A stretch of DNA of 64,000 nt, taken from positions 23,386,040 through 23,450,039 of the forward strand of contig NC_068369.1 in NCBI RefSeq assembly GCF_020536995.1, in the 5' to 3' direction. The position numbers were made by a program, and so were the translations under genes. This document shows positions 12,801 through 24,330 of the stretch, in pieces (positions within the stretch are counted from its first letter, which is position 1; each line of letters starts with the position of its first letter). The notes under the pieces were generated by a model. It did not search any database and was not told the origin of the DNA. It worked only from the letters and a program-made list of their open reading frames with translations. The stretch is from Dreissena polymorpha (lineage: Eukaryota; Mollusca; Bivalvia; Myida; Dreissenidae).

Positions 12801-13155
12801 GTGTGTCGCCAGGTACCAAGTAAGAAAAAAATCAGCATTTTTATGTAGGGTCTTCACACAGTAAAATTATTTGTTCCCAAATAATAATAGATGAATGCAT
12901 ATTAGGCTTCAATGTTGCTTATACTATGACTACTGGTTCATATGAAGCCAATTTTATAAATATCTATGCCAAATTTAATGAAATAGACTTGAAAATGTGT
13001 GTCGCCAGTTACCAAGTAAGAAAAAAATCAGCATTTTTATGTAGGGTCTTCACACGGTAAAATTATTTGTGCCCAAAATAATAATAGATGAATGAATATT
13101 AGGCTTCAATGTTGCTTATACTATGACTACTGGTTCATGCCATGCCATTTTTATA
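6816..13155 (+). repeat. satellite array, about 196-bp monomer, about 33 copies
   Basis: The landmark GATGAATGCATATTAGGC recurs every 195-197 bases from 6821 to 13089 (33 occurrences, mean step about 195.9). Central copies are nearly identical and outer copies are more diverged. Some monomers are 195 bases (65 codons), so frames containing MTTGSYDANFINIYAKF can run through two monomers. Copies with one more A in the A-run break that frame. I therefore read the open frames as a consequence of repetition, not as a protein gene. No transposase or RNA gene is seen within the array. Confidence 0.95.
8995..11258 (+). repeat. higher-order duplication inside the satellite (step 1173 bases)
   Basis: The block of about 1.09 kb starting near 8999 is repeated starting near 10172. 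Both share the same order of monomer variants (CAAATCAGC, AAATCTGC, CTTATTATATGAC, CCATTTTTTAAAATA). The offset of 1173 equals six monomers. Confidence 0.8.
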
Positions 13156-13429
13156 TAATAATAAAATATAACAAATAATCCAACATGAGACAAAATGTCA
13201 AATAAAGATTATTAAAATAACATTTTTATAGCACAACTTGAACAAATTACAAATTAGACAGGCACACAATATCATAATAAAAAAATATGATAGTCATATG
13301 AAATGGCCGTTAACAACTTTAAATAAAATATAATTATGAATTTCTTTAAACTGAAAACCTTTTTTATAATAGACTTGTTTTTTTTCCTAAATTATTAATA
13401 GTGATAGCTGTTTTTGCACAAATTAAAGG
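13156..13429. other. AT-rich spacer
   Basis: Follows the last satellite monomer, which breaks off at CATGCCATTTTTATATAATA. No gene or clear repeat seen. Confidence 0.5.
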
Positions 13430-13915
13430 AATTCGCGATGCAAATGGTCAATGTTTTAAAAAGCGTGCAACTTATTTTTTCACATTTCTCAACAGTTAGC
13501 GACTAATGCTGATGTTGTTACGCTAAGTGGCATATGGTTGCTGATGTCGTTACTGAGTGAGACTCATATTTTCACAAATTTGAACAATGCTCAATTAATT
13601 ATTTTCACAATGTTCAACAGTCACAACTCATTTGTTCACAATTTTGAAAAGTGTGCAACTTATTTTTCCATAATTGTCAAGATTGCGAGGCTCATTTTTT
13701 AATCTTCAACATTGCACGACTCATATTTCACAATTTTCAACATTGCGAGACACTTGTTTTCACAATTTTTAAAAGTTTGCTACTGATATTTTAGGAATTT
13801 TAAACAATGCGCAACAAATTTTTCACAATGTTGAATAGTCACCAACAATTTTTCTCACTTTGAACATTGCGCGACTCCTTTTACCACAATATGAACAGTG
13901 TGCGCCTAATGTTTT
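13430..13915. repeat. degenerate minisatellite, unit about 45-50 bases
   Basis: About ten loosely related units of the form TTTTCACAATTTTSAACA followed by TGCGCGACTCAT. Units include TTTCACAATTTTCAACATTG (13729) and CACAATATGAACAGTGTGCG (13885). No coding frame. Confidence 0.65.
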
Positions 13916-14162
13916 CACAAAATGAGGCGGCAGAGGTTGCTGCACAAAGATAAAAAAGCCCACTGAAATTTTATCCAAAAAATAGCAACATGGCTTATTG
14001 GAGCTAAACAACCCTTTCTACATGTACTTTCAACAAGCACACAGACCAATGACAGTAGGACTACTGGCACTGACCGTTGGTTCATCAGCATGAAAAATGG
14101 GTGTCAAAAATAGCACAAATAATGTAAAATGTGTAATATGCATGTATAACGATTAAACTTAC

Positions 14163-14423
14163 CAACCACTCGACCAGGAAACAGACTATGTCACATAGTA
14201 TGTGGGATTCGGGATGCTCTCCCACTGGTATCATATGCAGATCAGTGGTCACAAGAACGTACACAACATCATTAATGTCAGCAATATATATCTCCGACTT
14301 CAAACACACAGCTTGCAAAATCGATGAATATTGCACAAAAGCAGCTTCGTTACAAACTTCCAGCAACTCGAAATCCACAAGCAGTCTCGTTCCCCACCCA
14401 CTTTGACTTCGCAGCGAAGGCAT
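14163..14423 (-). CDS. candidate host first coding exon, product not recognised
   Basis: An open frame of 87 codons starts with ATG and runs into a consensus splice donor (TTG then GTAAGT, 14157-14162). The residues begin MPSLRSQSGWGTRLLVDFEL and include VYVLVTTDLHMIPVGEHPES. Composition is balanced and unlike the AT-driven chance frames nearby. I see alternating hydrophobic and polar stretches of a globular domain, no signal peptide and no motif I can name. The next exon would lie to the left of 14157, and I could not find it. It could also be a lone exon left by rearrangement. Confidence 0.4.
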
Positions 14424-14955
14424 GTTTTTTGGGGGAAACCGTTAACATCTCACAACTAAACGTATACTACGGAGATTGACAAGTTGAAAAAAAAATTACT
14501 CTAATCACTTCCCATTTGCGCACTACGTTAAACTCCAGTTCCATTTTGTCTTTATTGTTTGAAATGTTACTCTACACATTCGCTTTCAAAATAGCGGTTG
14601 GCGTGTTGTTGGAAGTACATGTACATGTCGAATGTGTTATTGTAAAAACTATTGGTATTGTGTTTTTAGTGCAGAAATTGTATTTAAGTTTCGATTTCTA
14701 ACTCAAATTTATATATTTTGTTAAATAATTTGCGTTTAAATTTGATTGTTTGTTGCTTACTTGCGAACTATTTTTTATGTGTAAATATGCATAGACGCTA
14801 GTGGATATGTAATCAGGTTACCATATTTACAACAATAAAATTTAACGGTTGTTTGTTTTTGTTTGTTTTGTTAATATTTTCTAAAACGTATGTTAAACGC
14901 AAGATGAAATTATTAATTAATTTGAGAATACAATCGCAATATGTATTATTTAAAA
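14424..14955. other. AT-rich intergenic stretch
   Basis: Upstream side of the candidate exon at 14163-14423. It could hold that exon's promoter, but I see no TATA box or other element I would defend. Confidence 0.4.
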
Positions 14956-15335
14956 TCAAATTTGAATAGCCTAGCGCGTGAATTATCTCCTGGGGTGAAT
15001 CGGCTTCCGGCGAGAACTCATTTTATAGCGCGTGCGCCATAAAAACACACCACTTTTTCGTGATTTAATCAAAAACTAGATTTTTGCCAGGTATAACGCC
15101 TACGCCAACAGGTAGATCGCATTCTTGTCCATATACATGTCAAATTTCAGCAAAATTAACCGACCAGTTTTCAAGGCGCCCAAATCGCGACTATATGCAC
15201 CAACTTAATGAAACTTAGCCCCCTTTATCATTCGTTCGAATGAACGTCATCAATGATGACGTCCAATACATCACTCATTCCATACTAGACTTGCGACACC
15301 TTAAGGGTTTCGCGGGATGGAATGAGTGGAGAGAT
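14956..15335 (+). repeat. terminal module of the long repeat with serial hairpins
   Basis: Matches 4405-4690 closely. The shared blocks are TTTTCGTGATTTAATC, CGCCAACAGGTAGATCGC and TTAGCCCCCTTTATCATTCG. It then has the ACGTCATC/GATGACGT hairpin (15244-15262) and the CACTCATTCCAT/ATGGAATGAGTG hairpin (15272-15328). It is followed by the minisatellite, as at 4690. Confidence 0.8.
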
Positions 15336-15344
15336 GAAATCAAA

Positions 15345-15958
15345 TTGAAAATCGATTATTTCTAAAAAAAAATGGTACGAAAAAATATGCGGGTAGGAAA
15401 AAAAAAACAAATTTGGGTACGAAAACAAATTTGAGTACGATAAAATGGGTACAAACAAAATAAGGGAACGAAAAAACTATTTTGGTACGAAAAAAATGGG
15501 TACAAATAAAAAATAAGGTACGAAAAAATTTGTGTACGAAAAAAAAATGAGTACGAACAAATGGGTACGAAGAAATTTGGGTACGAACAAATTTGTGTAC
15601 GAAAAAATTGGGTACAAAAAAATGTGGGTACGAAAAAAAAATTGGTTATGAAAAAAAATTAGGGTACGAAAAACTATTTGGGTACGAAAAAAAGGTTCAA
15701 ATAAAAATTTGGGTACAAAAAAAATTGGGAACAAAACGAATTTGGGTACGAAAAAAATTTGAGTACGAACAAATGGGTTCAAAGAAATTTGGGTTCGAAC
15801 AAATTTGTGTAAAAAAAAAATTGGGTACGAAAAAAAATTTGGTTATGAAAACCTATAGGGAACGAAAAAATTAGGGTACAAAAAACTATTTGGGTACGAA
15901 AAAAAAGGGTACATATATAAATTTGGGTACAAAAAAAATTGGGTACGAAACAAATTTG
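15345..15958. repeat. GGTACGAAAA-type minisatellite (block 3)
   Basis: Same unit family as 1-612, here between the hairpin module and the body of long repeat copy 2. It runs straight into the GACGGACAGACGAAGCGGCG start of that body. Confidence 0.9.
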
Positions 15959-16125
15959 TGCACCGACGGACAGACGAAGCGGCGACTATATGCTCCCCCT
16001 AAAAAATTTGGGGGGGAGCATAATAAACAAGTTATGGCAATTTAAAGGTGGTACGCAAACTTAATAATAGATTTATCAATTATATGCTTATTGTAAGTGA
16101 AAACAAGGGACAAAATTGTCACAAA

Positions 16126-16779
16126 ACCAGGTTTTCATTGTGAAAAAAAAATCTGATAAAGGGAGAAAACTCAAACTGAACTTTTGAAATGACCAAAAAA
16201 AATTAACCCCCTTTGAAAGTTTTTTTTCTTTTTAAATCTATTTTTAGTCGTGGCGGCCTTGACATTGGAGATATTGACGTGATTCTTTCGTGGGACACAC
16301 CGTCCCATGATGGTGAACAAATGTGCCAAATGATTTTAAAATCTCACAATGAATGACATAGTTATGGCCAGGACAAGCTCATTTATGGCCATTTTTGAAC
16401 TTTGAACTCAAAGTGTGACCTTGACCTTGGAGATATCGACGTAATTATTTCGCGCGACACACCCTCCAATGATGGTGAACAAATGTGCCAAATGATTTTA
16501 AAATCTGACGATGAACGACATAGTTATGGCTCGGACAAGCTCATTTATGGCCATTTTTGACCTTTGAACTCAAAGTGTGACCTTGACCTTGGAGATATCG
16601 ACGTAATTATTTCGCGCGACACACCGTCCAATGATGGTGAACAAATGTGCCAAATGATTTTAAAATCTGACAATGAACGACATAGTTATGGCCCGGACAT
16701 GCTTATTCCGCCAGCCCGCCAGCCAGCCCGCCCGCATTCGCCAATCTAATAACCAGTTTTTTCCTTCGGAAAACCTGGT
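16126..16779. mobile_element. non-autonomous element with ACCAGGTTTTC ends and internal tandem repeats
   Basis: The ends are ACCAGGTTTTC and GAAAACCTGGT. The right end itself forms a hairpin (AACCAG...CCTTCGG...CTGGTT, 16751-16780). Inside are three tandem units of about 155-160 bases, starting near 16255, 16415 and 16577, each with GACCTTGGAGATATCGACGT and AAATGTGCCAAATGATTTTA. The element is absent from the same place in long repeat copy 1, so it inserted after that duplication. Confidence 0.75.
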
Positions 16780-17282
16780 TAAAAAGGCCATAATTGTTAC
16801 AAAATGCTTGATACAGTTATCTGCTCTTGTTTATACATTGGGGTCATGTTGGTTAATAAGCAAAATACATGGTGTATGAACGCAATATGTCAAGGGACAT
16901 AAAAAATATTTGAGGTCATATGCAAACTTTAACATAGATTTATCAATAATATGCATATTATTCTAAGTGAAAAAGGGCCTAATTCTGTTAAAATGCTTGA
17001 TACAGTAAATGAGTTGTCTGCTCTTGTTTATAGATTGGGTTTATGTCGGTAATGAAGTATGCAAAATATAAAAGCAATATGTCAATGGACATAGGAAATA
17101 TATTTGAGGTGGTACGCAAACATTCCAATGCGCAAGCCGACGCCGGGTTGAGTAGGATAGCTCGACTATATATATTTCATATATAACAGTCAAGCTAAAA
17201 TGTAAATATACCATAAACAACAGGCTAACCTCAATCACAACTTTAATGCAATGCTTATAACAATAGAGATACAATGATATGC

Positions 17283-17671
17283 CAGGGATTGAAACTAACT
17301 GTTTACTATTGTGGGCAACCATCTTTAGTATTTTGGTTGCCCAGATAAAGAATAACGAGCCCAGAAATATGAACATGTGAATATTATACATTCTTTTAAT
17401 AAAATAATAGATAATTAAAAACATTTGCTGACAACACATGTTCAATGCATGATGTTTTATTATGAGCCTGAATTGAATCATGTCCTATTCCTAAATAATG
17501 AATGTTATTTAACTAGTATTGATCCATGGTGATCAATTGTTTTTCAATTTTTATTGCAGTGAATTGTTTTAAGCTTTAAAAAAAAGAAGTTTACCAACTT
17601 TTGAAATTGAGTTGCCCAGGCCAAAATCTACTTGCCCCGGGTTCACGGTAAACCAATTATTTCCATCCCTG
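17283..17671. mobile_element. MITE with CAGGGAT ends, second copy
   Basis: Orthologous to the element at 1442-1834, with the same TATGC flanks and the same position within the long repeat. It was therefore copied with the repeat rather than inserted again. Confidence 0.75.
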
Positions 17672-20204
17672 TATGCTCTTCATTTTCTGTTCTTCCATCG
17701 CATTCTCAAAATTAAACTTAAAGCCGATATTTTTTAATAACATTAGTATGAATTACTAACCATTATCACCCAAAAAACAATTTTACAAAGCTGTAATCCC
17801 GTCGTAGAGATTTAGTTTACTATTATCAGTGTTCTCTTTAAATACCGGCTGCTAGCGATCTTGCCGGTTACATTAACTCTTGATGCCGGCTACTTTTCCC
17901 AAATATATCAAGTAAATGTCACAAATGCTTTGGTTTTACTGCATAGTTGCCGGCCATATAACTGGCTACTCAAATTTTTTCTGGAAAACACTGAACTATG
18001 CATGACAAACACAAAAAAATTAAATACATCTTAGATTCATTGTAAAAAATAAATTGACACTTCCAGCTTGTCGTCACTAAAATCCAAAGATTCAAATAAT
18101 TTTCCACGAGATATGTCAACAATTGCGTAATCAAATGAATGAAAAATAAAAGTAAAGAAAGCCGGATTTTACATAAATTTCAGGTTGAAACACAACAAGG
18201 TAAAGGTAGTCGGTGAGATATAATAATAATACAGTTAGTAAGGCTCGTACCCTGGGAACGGTAAATATACTAAAACATACCCGGGAATTTAAACACTAAA
18301 TCGGTTGTTGTCGGCTATTTTGTAAAAATTAATTATGTTTACATTTATGTCAATTTTCTGTTAAATGGCATTTATACAATGTATTATCAAAACTCATTTT
18401 TACAATCATTAATGTGATTCAATTTAAAATCTTAAATTGTTTAAAGTCGCATCATTGTATGACGTTGTCAAGTATATTTTCCGCGATGTCGCACGTTCAC
18501 TTTTTACCATCATAGATTTTGTTAAAGAAACATTTTTTGGTTTGCGAGGTCCGTTAAATGGGGAACACCATATTTGGTATTTATATTATGTTTTAACAAA
18601 TAATTCATGCTGTGTAATAAATATTGTATAAGATATTTCGATATTTATTGAAAATGTTTCAAATTGTTATTTATGAAACCTTTTATTCTAATGAGTGTAT
18701 GCTATCATATTATACTTCGAATAGCAGATCTGTTGTACTATAATCGTATTATTCATTCTTTATTGTTAATTTCATTTATTGTAGAGAATCGTCAATGTTA
18801 CATCTAGTCGCCAATCCTTGTCGTTAGTGTTAGTTTTCAATGCTTGTTATCATTGCCGTCAATGTTAGTCGTCAATCCTTATCGTCATTATACATGAAGG
18901 AAATAAAAGCAGAAACAGAGACGTATTCTTGATTACTTGATTATTCCTACGGCGTCCTCTCAACACTCATACTAAAAAGCATGTTGATGCAGATTTTTTT
19001 TAAAGAGAAGTTTCTTTAAGGTAAACAATATTGTTTTACTTTAATCGCTAGCATGTTTAACGACATCGGATTTTTGGCAGATATACAACTCGGATACAAT
19101 CTAATATTTGCGGGTATGTTTAAGTTTCTTTACCGTACCCGGGCTACATGTAAGTAAAGTTAAGAGTACCCGGGGTACATGTACCGGTAAGTAGTACCCG
19201 AGCCGAGAATGTCAATTGAAGGTGTTAGAGATGCATTGAACCATAAGATTAAAAAGGGTAATTAACCACGGGCTTATTAAAATTAAAACGATGACATTAC
19301 ATTGTACCAGCTGTTTATTGTTGTATACTGTAAGCTTGAAATATTTTAAATAATGTAAACAACTTACCTTGTATAAAGTTGGCACATTGTTGTCAGGTGT
19401 AGAAACTATTATACTTATTTCTGTTAAGTTGCACTGGCTGAACCAAAAGAATTATGTAGTCGTTTCTAAATAATCACGAAACAATCTACTAATGCATATA
19501 TGCTTGCCAGTTGCTGAGTTTGTGCATTTCCATTCATTATACTATCGGCCTTGGCAAACAGCGTAGACTCAGATTAGACGCCGCATGATGTCTGCTATTT
19601 GGTACGCAGAAGATTTGCATATCCACGGGTGTTTTATGTCAAATGTTATGGTTTTTCAATAGATCGTATACTTATCTACAAAACAGCGAATTAGCGTTCA
19701 CTTGACATCATTTTTAATTATGTTATTTTGTGAATACTTTCTCGCGATCTTTTCGCCTTTGGTCGACGCCGTCTGCTATTTCAAACGATGAAGATTTCCA
19801 TATCCACTGGCGTTTTTTTATGTCAAATGTTAGTGTTTTCCAATGGATCGTATACTTATCTACAAAACAGATAAGTAGCGTTCACTTTACATCGTTTGAG
19901 ATGATGTTTTTTGTAAATACTTTCTAAGCGTTCATTCTGACGAAGTCGACCATTTTGACGGGTGTGAAGAAATACCGAATTTCCCGTAATTACCAAAATC
20001 CCCAGAAATCCACGAGATCCCACGAAATCCCCATTAATATTGATTGTGTATTGAAAAACTGCGTATTTTAATATAGATCGTTGCGAAATACACTGAAATC
20101 ACTAATGAAACATTGTTTTATCAAAGTTTGATTTCGGGGATTTCGGTAGGACTTCGGTATATCCACATACCGCATTTTGTAATTCCGGTTATGTAAAACT
20201 TGCG

Positions 20205-20438
20205 AAACTTTTTCGTGATTTAATCAAAAACTATATTTTTCCCAGGTATAACGCCTACGCCAACAGGTAGATCGCATTCTTGTCCATATACATGTCAAAT
20301 TTCAGCAAACGTGCTAGGCCAGTTTTCAAGAAACCCAAATCGCGACGATTCTCGCCAGCTTAACGAAAGTTAGCCCCCTTTATCATTCGTTCGAATGAAC
20401 GTCATCAATGATGACGTCCAATACATCACTCATTCCAT
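20205..20438 (+). repeat. right-hand terminal module of long repeat copy 2
   Basis: Matches 4405-4640. It retains the ACGTCATC/GATGACGT hairpin but lacks the second arm (ATGGAATGAGTG) and the minisatellite that follow in the other two copies. Confidence 0.75.
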
Positions 20439-21344
20439 ATTTTGCAAATGACGTCACTTTCATTGAAAACAACAATCGTAGAAACTTAATGACGTCATGT
20501 TTATTGATGCTACTGAAAAGCTGACATGCTATAAATGTTTTGAATTACGTTTCCTAACAAATAACATTCTTTGTAGGCGTGGTTATGCCAATAATCACCA
20601 AATATACAATTAGTTGTTTTATTACACTTATATACATGCTTCATTCATTACATTTCTTTTAGAGCGGGTTTTAGCACGTGCATTTTACTGCAATATTTTC
20701 TTTATTTATTCGGAACTATTTTCGAAACATTAAGCTCCGCCCATAAGTTATTGCAGAATAACCCACGCTTGATTTCCTTCTTTGTCTATAGAAAACAAGT
20801 CACGTGCCGTGTTAGAATTCTAAATAAGCAATGAATGCAACTTACTCAGCAATGAGACAACAGGGTAAAAGAACGCACGTGGAAATGGAGCCCGTTCTAT
20901 ACTATGGTTCAGCGCCCCTTGCGGGAGAATAATTTTCATGAAAGTTAACTCTTGTATGACTGATAATTCGTATCTTGCGTAGGATAAAATGGTTTATTCT
21001 GAAGCGAATAAACATTAGTTGTTTTCATTTAGTTTGTTTCAGAAATGAACACTACACAGTGTATGTTGTATTTTTTTTTTATTAATGAAATAATATTAAA
21101 TGCCATCATTAAATCACACGTAAATCACAATCTAAATCAATCTTGCTATACTATAATTGTAGCGCTAACAAAAAATAAAATACCATAAAAATAAAGAAAC
21201 GCATTAAGTAAACATCGCGGTATAAACAGATAAGATTCAAATGTTAATTATGACTGAGATTTGATGATAAAGCTATTATCACAACTATTTAATCACGTTT
21301 AAATCACAAATAAATCACTGACAGGTGAAACCACGTTATACACG
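20439..21344. other. mostly unassigned stretch
   Basis: AT-rich. It contains a possible MITE at 20661-20902, listed separately. I see no gene. Confidence 0.5.
20661..20902. mobile_element. possible short MITE with TAGARCGGG ends
   Basis: The left end TAGAGCGGGTTTTAGCACGT and the reverse complement of the right end (TAGAACGGGCTCC, then CACGTGC) match imperfectly over about 28 bases. Both start with TA, as in Tc1/mariner-type insertions. Weak evidence. Confidence 0.3.
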
Positions 21345-21706
21345 TCATTTATGTTTTTGCCCGTAGCGCCTACAAAGTGAGCTGATACTTTTGTAGGGGG
21401 CTTTGCACAATCTGCAGACATGTGTTTTTTCTTCACTATGTGTTTTCAGATGTTCTCGGATATGCGCCCGAGTACTTGTCTTGTGCTCACACATCTCACA
21501 CTCTATCTCTCGAGAGCGCTATTATGACAACGACATGTGTCTCTGTTATTGTCGTCTAGATGGAAATGCAGCCTCGCAACATTTAAAGGGCAAAATCCCA
21601 ACGTGTGATATTTCATGATATACCAATTTGCGTCTGTGCTTATATCCTCTGGCGCCTATAGCACATATATACATGTATGTCGCGCTTCTGTCGTTGTGCT
21701 GCGTAT
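21345..21706 (-). pseudogene. decayed C2H2 zinc-finger terminal exon
   Basis: An acceptor-like TTTTCAG (minus strand, 21707-21713) opens a frame containing a finger whose second Cys is now Gly: CAIG, 12 residues, then HEISH. This is followed by a linker-like GILPFKCCEAAF. The frame is then lost near 21560. A second frame carries a canonical finger: CEMC, 12 residues, HLKTH, the linker SEEKTH, then VCRLC. It ends at a stop (21345-21347). The C-x2-C-x12-H-x3-H spacing is diagnostic for classical zinc fingers, which bind nucleic acid. The frameshift and the Cys-to-Gly change indicate a dead gene or a captured relic. No upstream exons were found. Confidence 0.65.
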
Positions 21707-21948
21707 CTGAAAACATCAAATATGTTAAATCAAATACGAATGCATTTTTAATTCTGTATTCATCGTGCTGTCACCATTATAGTATTATAATCATATACAT
21801 GTAATGTATGTGTCCTGTGTGTTACCGTTTCAATTATTTCATCCACTTAACCATTTAAAATTACAAGACAACTGGCATTACTAAATCTACATGTAAAAGT
21901 AATTAAAATCAACGTTTACAACATTACAGTTTAATCCTTGCAATGGCC

Positions 21949-22449
21949 TTAAAGGGATTTTTTCACGGTTTGGTAAATTGACAAAATTGAAATAAGTTGT
22001 TTCAGATTCGCAAATTTTCGGTTTAGTTATGATATTTGTGAGGAAACAGTATTACTGAAAATTTGCCATGGTCTAATATAGCCATTATATGCATCTTTTG
22101 ACGATTTAAAAACCTAAAAATTATAAAGCGTTGCAACGCAAAACGATTGAATAATTTGGAGAGTTCTGTTGTTGTCGTTAAAATTTGTGAAACTACGAAG
22201 ATTGCTTATATAACGTATAAAATACGCATATTATTTTTGATTGGCAGGATAGCTCAGTTGGCTTATGCGTTTTTACTTCAGGATTCCGGGGGTCAGTGGT
22301 TCGAGCCCTGCTGTGGGCTACTTTTTTTCCTTTTTTAAATGTTATTTTTTACTGGAGCTTTTAAAATTTAATGTTTACATTTATCAATATAAAGCATTTA
22401 ATGACAAACTTCAAAACATGCCAAAATCTGTGAAAAGGCCCCTTTAACA
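21949..22449. mobile_element. TTAA-flanked MITE (piggyBac-like) carrying a tRNA-like core
   Basis: Bounded by TTAA on both sides. The left end AGGGATTTTTTCACGGTTTG matches the reverse complement of the right end (AGGGGCCTTTTCACAGATTT). It is 501 bases long with no transposase. A tRNA-like block sits at 22246-22322. TTAA target duplication is the hallmark of piggyBac transposases, so mobilisation in trans is likely (inference). Confidence 0.7.
22246..22322 (+). mobile_element. tRNA-derived SINE head inside the TTAA MITE
   Basis: Contains AGGATAGCTCAGTTGGCTTA (A box) and GTGGTTCGAGCCCTGC (B box) at tRNA-like spacing, followed by a T-rich run. The anticodon arm and acceptor stem do not fold as a functional tRNA. 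Confidence 0.65.
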
Positions 22450-23640
22450 GGTGGAAAGAGCATGGACATAACCAACAGTAGGACCAATCGAAATCCAAGT
22501 TAACTGCAACTCCGATCGATATATCACTTGTTATGAATCTATGTGTGCATTGAGAATTGTTTTATCAAAACGTACATAAATATGCTACTAACCAAATAAT
22601 ACTAATATAATCCTACCAAAAATACAAGTGCAAATATATGTCAGCATCTTTCACTAAAGTTTACAACGATCAAAAAAACATGTGTTGATATGTTGCGTCA
22701 AATGTGCCATTTTATATCAGTCAGTTTGTCTTAACGATATTGGAGTTATTGTGGACTGTTTGAACATCGAACTCAAAAGATTAAATTGAAACCAGACTCC
22801 AGAAGGGTGTGTCAGACAGTCGCCAGATTAAGTTTTATTTTTATTAAGACATAGATAGGCTCTATATCAGATTCCGAGGCTTGTTTTTGTGAAAGTTTCA
22901 CCTTTTTATAGCACTTGTGCAAGACAGCATCGAAGCTATTGTGTTTGCTGTGTTTTATGTGCCGGATCAAGAGCATGTTTTGAAATTCTAATTATATTTT
23001 TGTGTATTAACTTGACAATAACATGGCTTCAGAAACATAGTTTTTAACAACTGGTCGTCTTAGCCGAATATCGACTTGTCGTGATGGCCTAGAATTTCGT
23101 AGCTTGTCGTGTTAGCCAAATTGTTGGTGTACATTAGAAATGTCATGAGATGGTGTTTACAGATTTTTTATCGGACAAAACACATTTTATATGGAATTAT
23201 TCACGTCCGCATATATAAGAACACTGCAAAAATGAATATAAAACGGATATTTTAGAAGATTTAACATGTGCTTGTCGTGCTTGCGTGCATTGTAAAGTAA
23301 AACCTAGGAATTTGCCACGAATGATAGACTAAACTACTCATCTGGTGTCAACTATTTATATAATCGGGAATAGTGCTCCACTTAACCCATAGCCTGCGCT
23401 TTATTACGTCAAAAAAGAGTAAATAATAAGGTGCTTACGTGGATTTGAAGTTTCTTAGCGGAGGCAATGTTTACAATTTTCTACTTGGCGTGCTAGCAAA
23501 AATGACGCCACGGACCACGTGCATGCATGGTATGGCCACACTGTCATACGTGTTTATTTTATGTATCTGTTATCGCCCCTAAATTTTTTCGTTGGTTAAA
23601 ATGATACTTTAGTGTATATTTTCAATATAGTAGTGTTTAA
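22450..23640. other. unassigned stretch
   Basis: AT-rich. A phrase like CTTGTCGTGNTAGCC recurs loosely at 23074-23115, 23272 and 23483, but I cannot define a unit. No gene seen. Confidence 0.4.
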
Positions 23641-23759
23641 TTTATTTTCATTTCAGTTACTAGTTCGTGTCAGATGGGACTCTATCACGATACGGTTCCA
23701 CTGCTGGAGAAGGATGGCGCAACGTTTACGGATGCCACGAAGATTCTTCAATAAAGTCG

Positions 23760-24100
23760 GTTGTGGTGTTGCTGGTGGTGATGATGGTGGAGATGATTAT
23801 TGTGATGGTTGTGGTGATGATGGTGGTGTTGATGGTGGTGGTGATACTGGTGGTTATGGTGGTGGTGATGGTGGTGGTGATGGTGGTGGTTTGGTGACGA
23901 TGGTTGTGATGCTGATGGTGGTGGTGTTAGTTATAATGATGTTGATGGTGGTGGCGATGATGGTAGTGGTAGTGGAAATGATGATGTTGCTGGTGTTGGT
24001 GGTTATGGTGTTGGTGATGATGGTGGTGGTGAAGGTGGTGGTGAAGGTGATGGCTGTGGTGGTGATGGTGATGTTGGTGTTTGTAATGATGAACGGGAGA
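23760..24100. repeat. GGT/GAT minisatellite
   Basis: About 340 bases of GGTGGTGATGGTGGTGATGA-like trinucleotide repeats, purine/T-biased. It keeps frames open on both strands (Gly/Asp, Val/Met or Thr/Ile runs). I do not call a gene: the frames have no domain outside the repeat. Confidence 0.9.
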
Positions 24101-24330
24101 TCTGCTTGCACTAGGTCGCTTCCGGGGGATAAATTTTGATTATCCGAAAGGGTTCCTTAAAAGTTCATACCCACTTGCCGTGGATATTGCGCACAATATG
24201 CTAAATAAATAGGCTGTACGTTCGCCCCCCCACCCCTGACGCCGACCCTCATTAAAATCCAGGGAAGAAACTTTGTCAGCGTGCACTAGGTCGCTTCCAG
24301 GGGATAACTCTTATTCAGGCACGGTTTTAC
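24085..24330 (+). repeat. orphan piece of the 185-bp GC-rich satellite
   Basis: Shares GGGAGATCTGCTTGCACTAG, TAGGTCGCTTCC, GGGGATAA, TACCCACT and TGACGCCGACCCT blocks, in the same order, with the array at 47110-48470. It holds about 1.3 units. Confidence 0.85.

Larger units (their letters stand above)
15964..20438 (+). repeat. long dispersed repeat, copy 2 (about 4.5 kb)
   Basis: Homologous over its length to 993-4690 in the same orientation. It is longer because of the insertion at 16126-16779. A Helitron-like 3' end may be nested at 17163-17198: an AT hairpin, ACTATATATATTTCATATAT, is followed by GTCAAGCTAA, which fits the hairpin-plus-CTRR rule. The right edge stops sharply after CACTCATTCCAT at 20438. 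Confidence 0.85.

Noticed and set aside
6816-13155. CRISPR array
   Set aside because: Monomers are continuous, near-identical 196-bp units without short repeats and unique spacers. The genome is animal.
20661-20902. Firm call of a Tc1/mariner MITE
   Set aside because: The ends match only imperfectly and no second copy is in the window. Kept as a low-confidence feature only.
23612-24139. 175-codon frame with Gly/Asp runs
   Set aside because: The run is the GGT/GAT minisatellite. The opposite strand and other frames are equally open.
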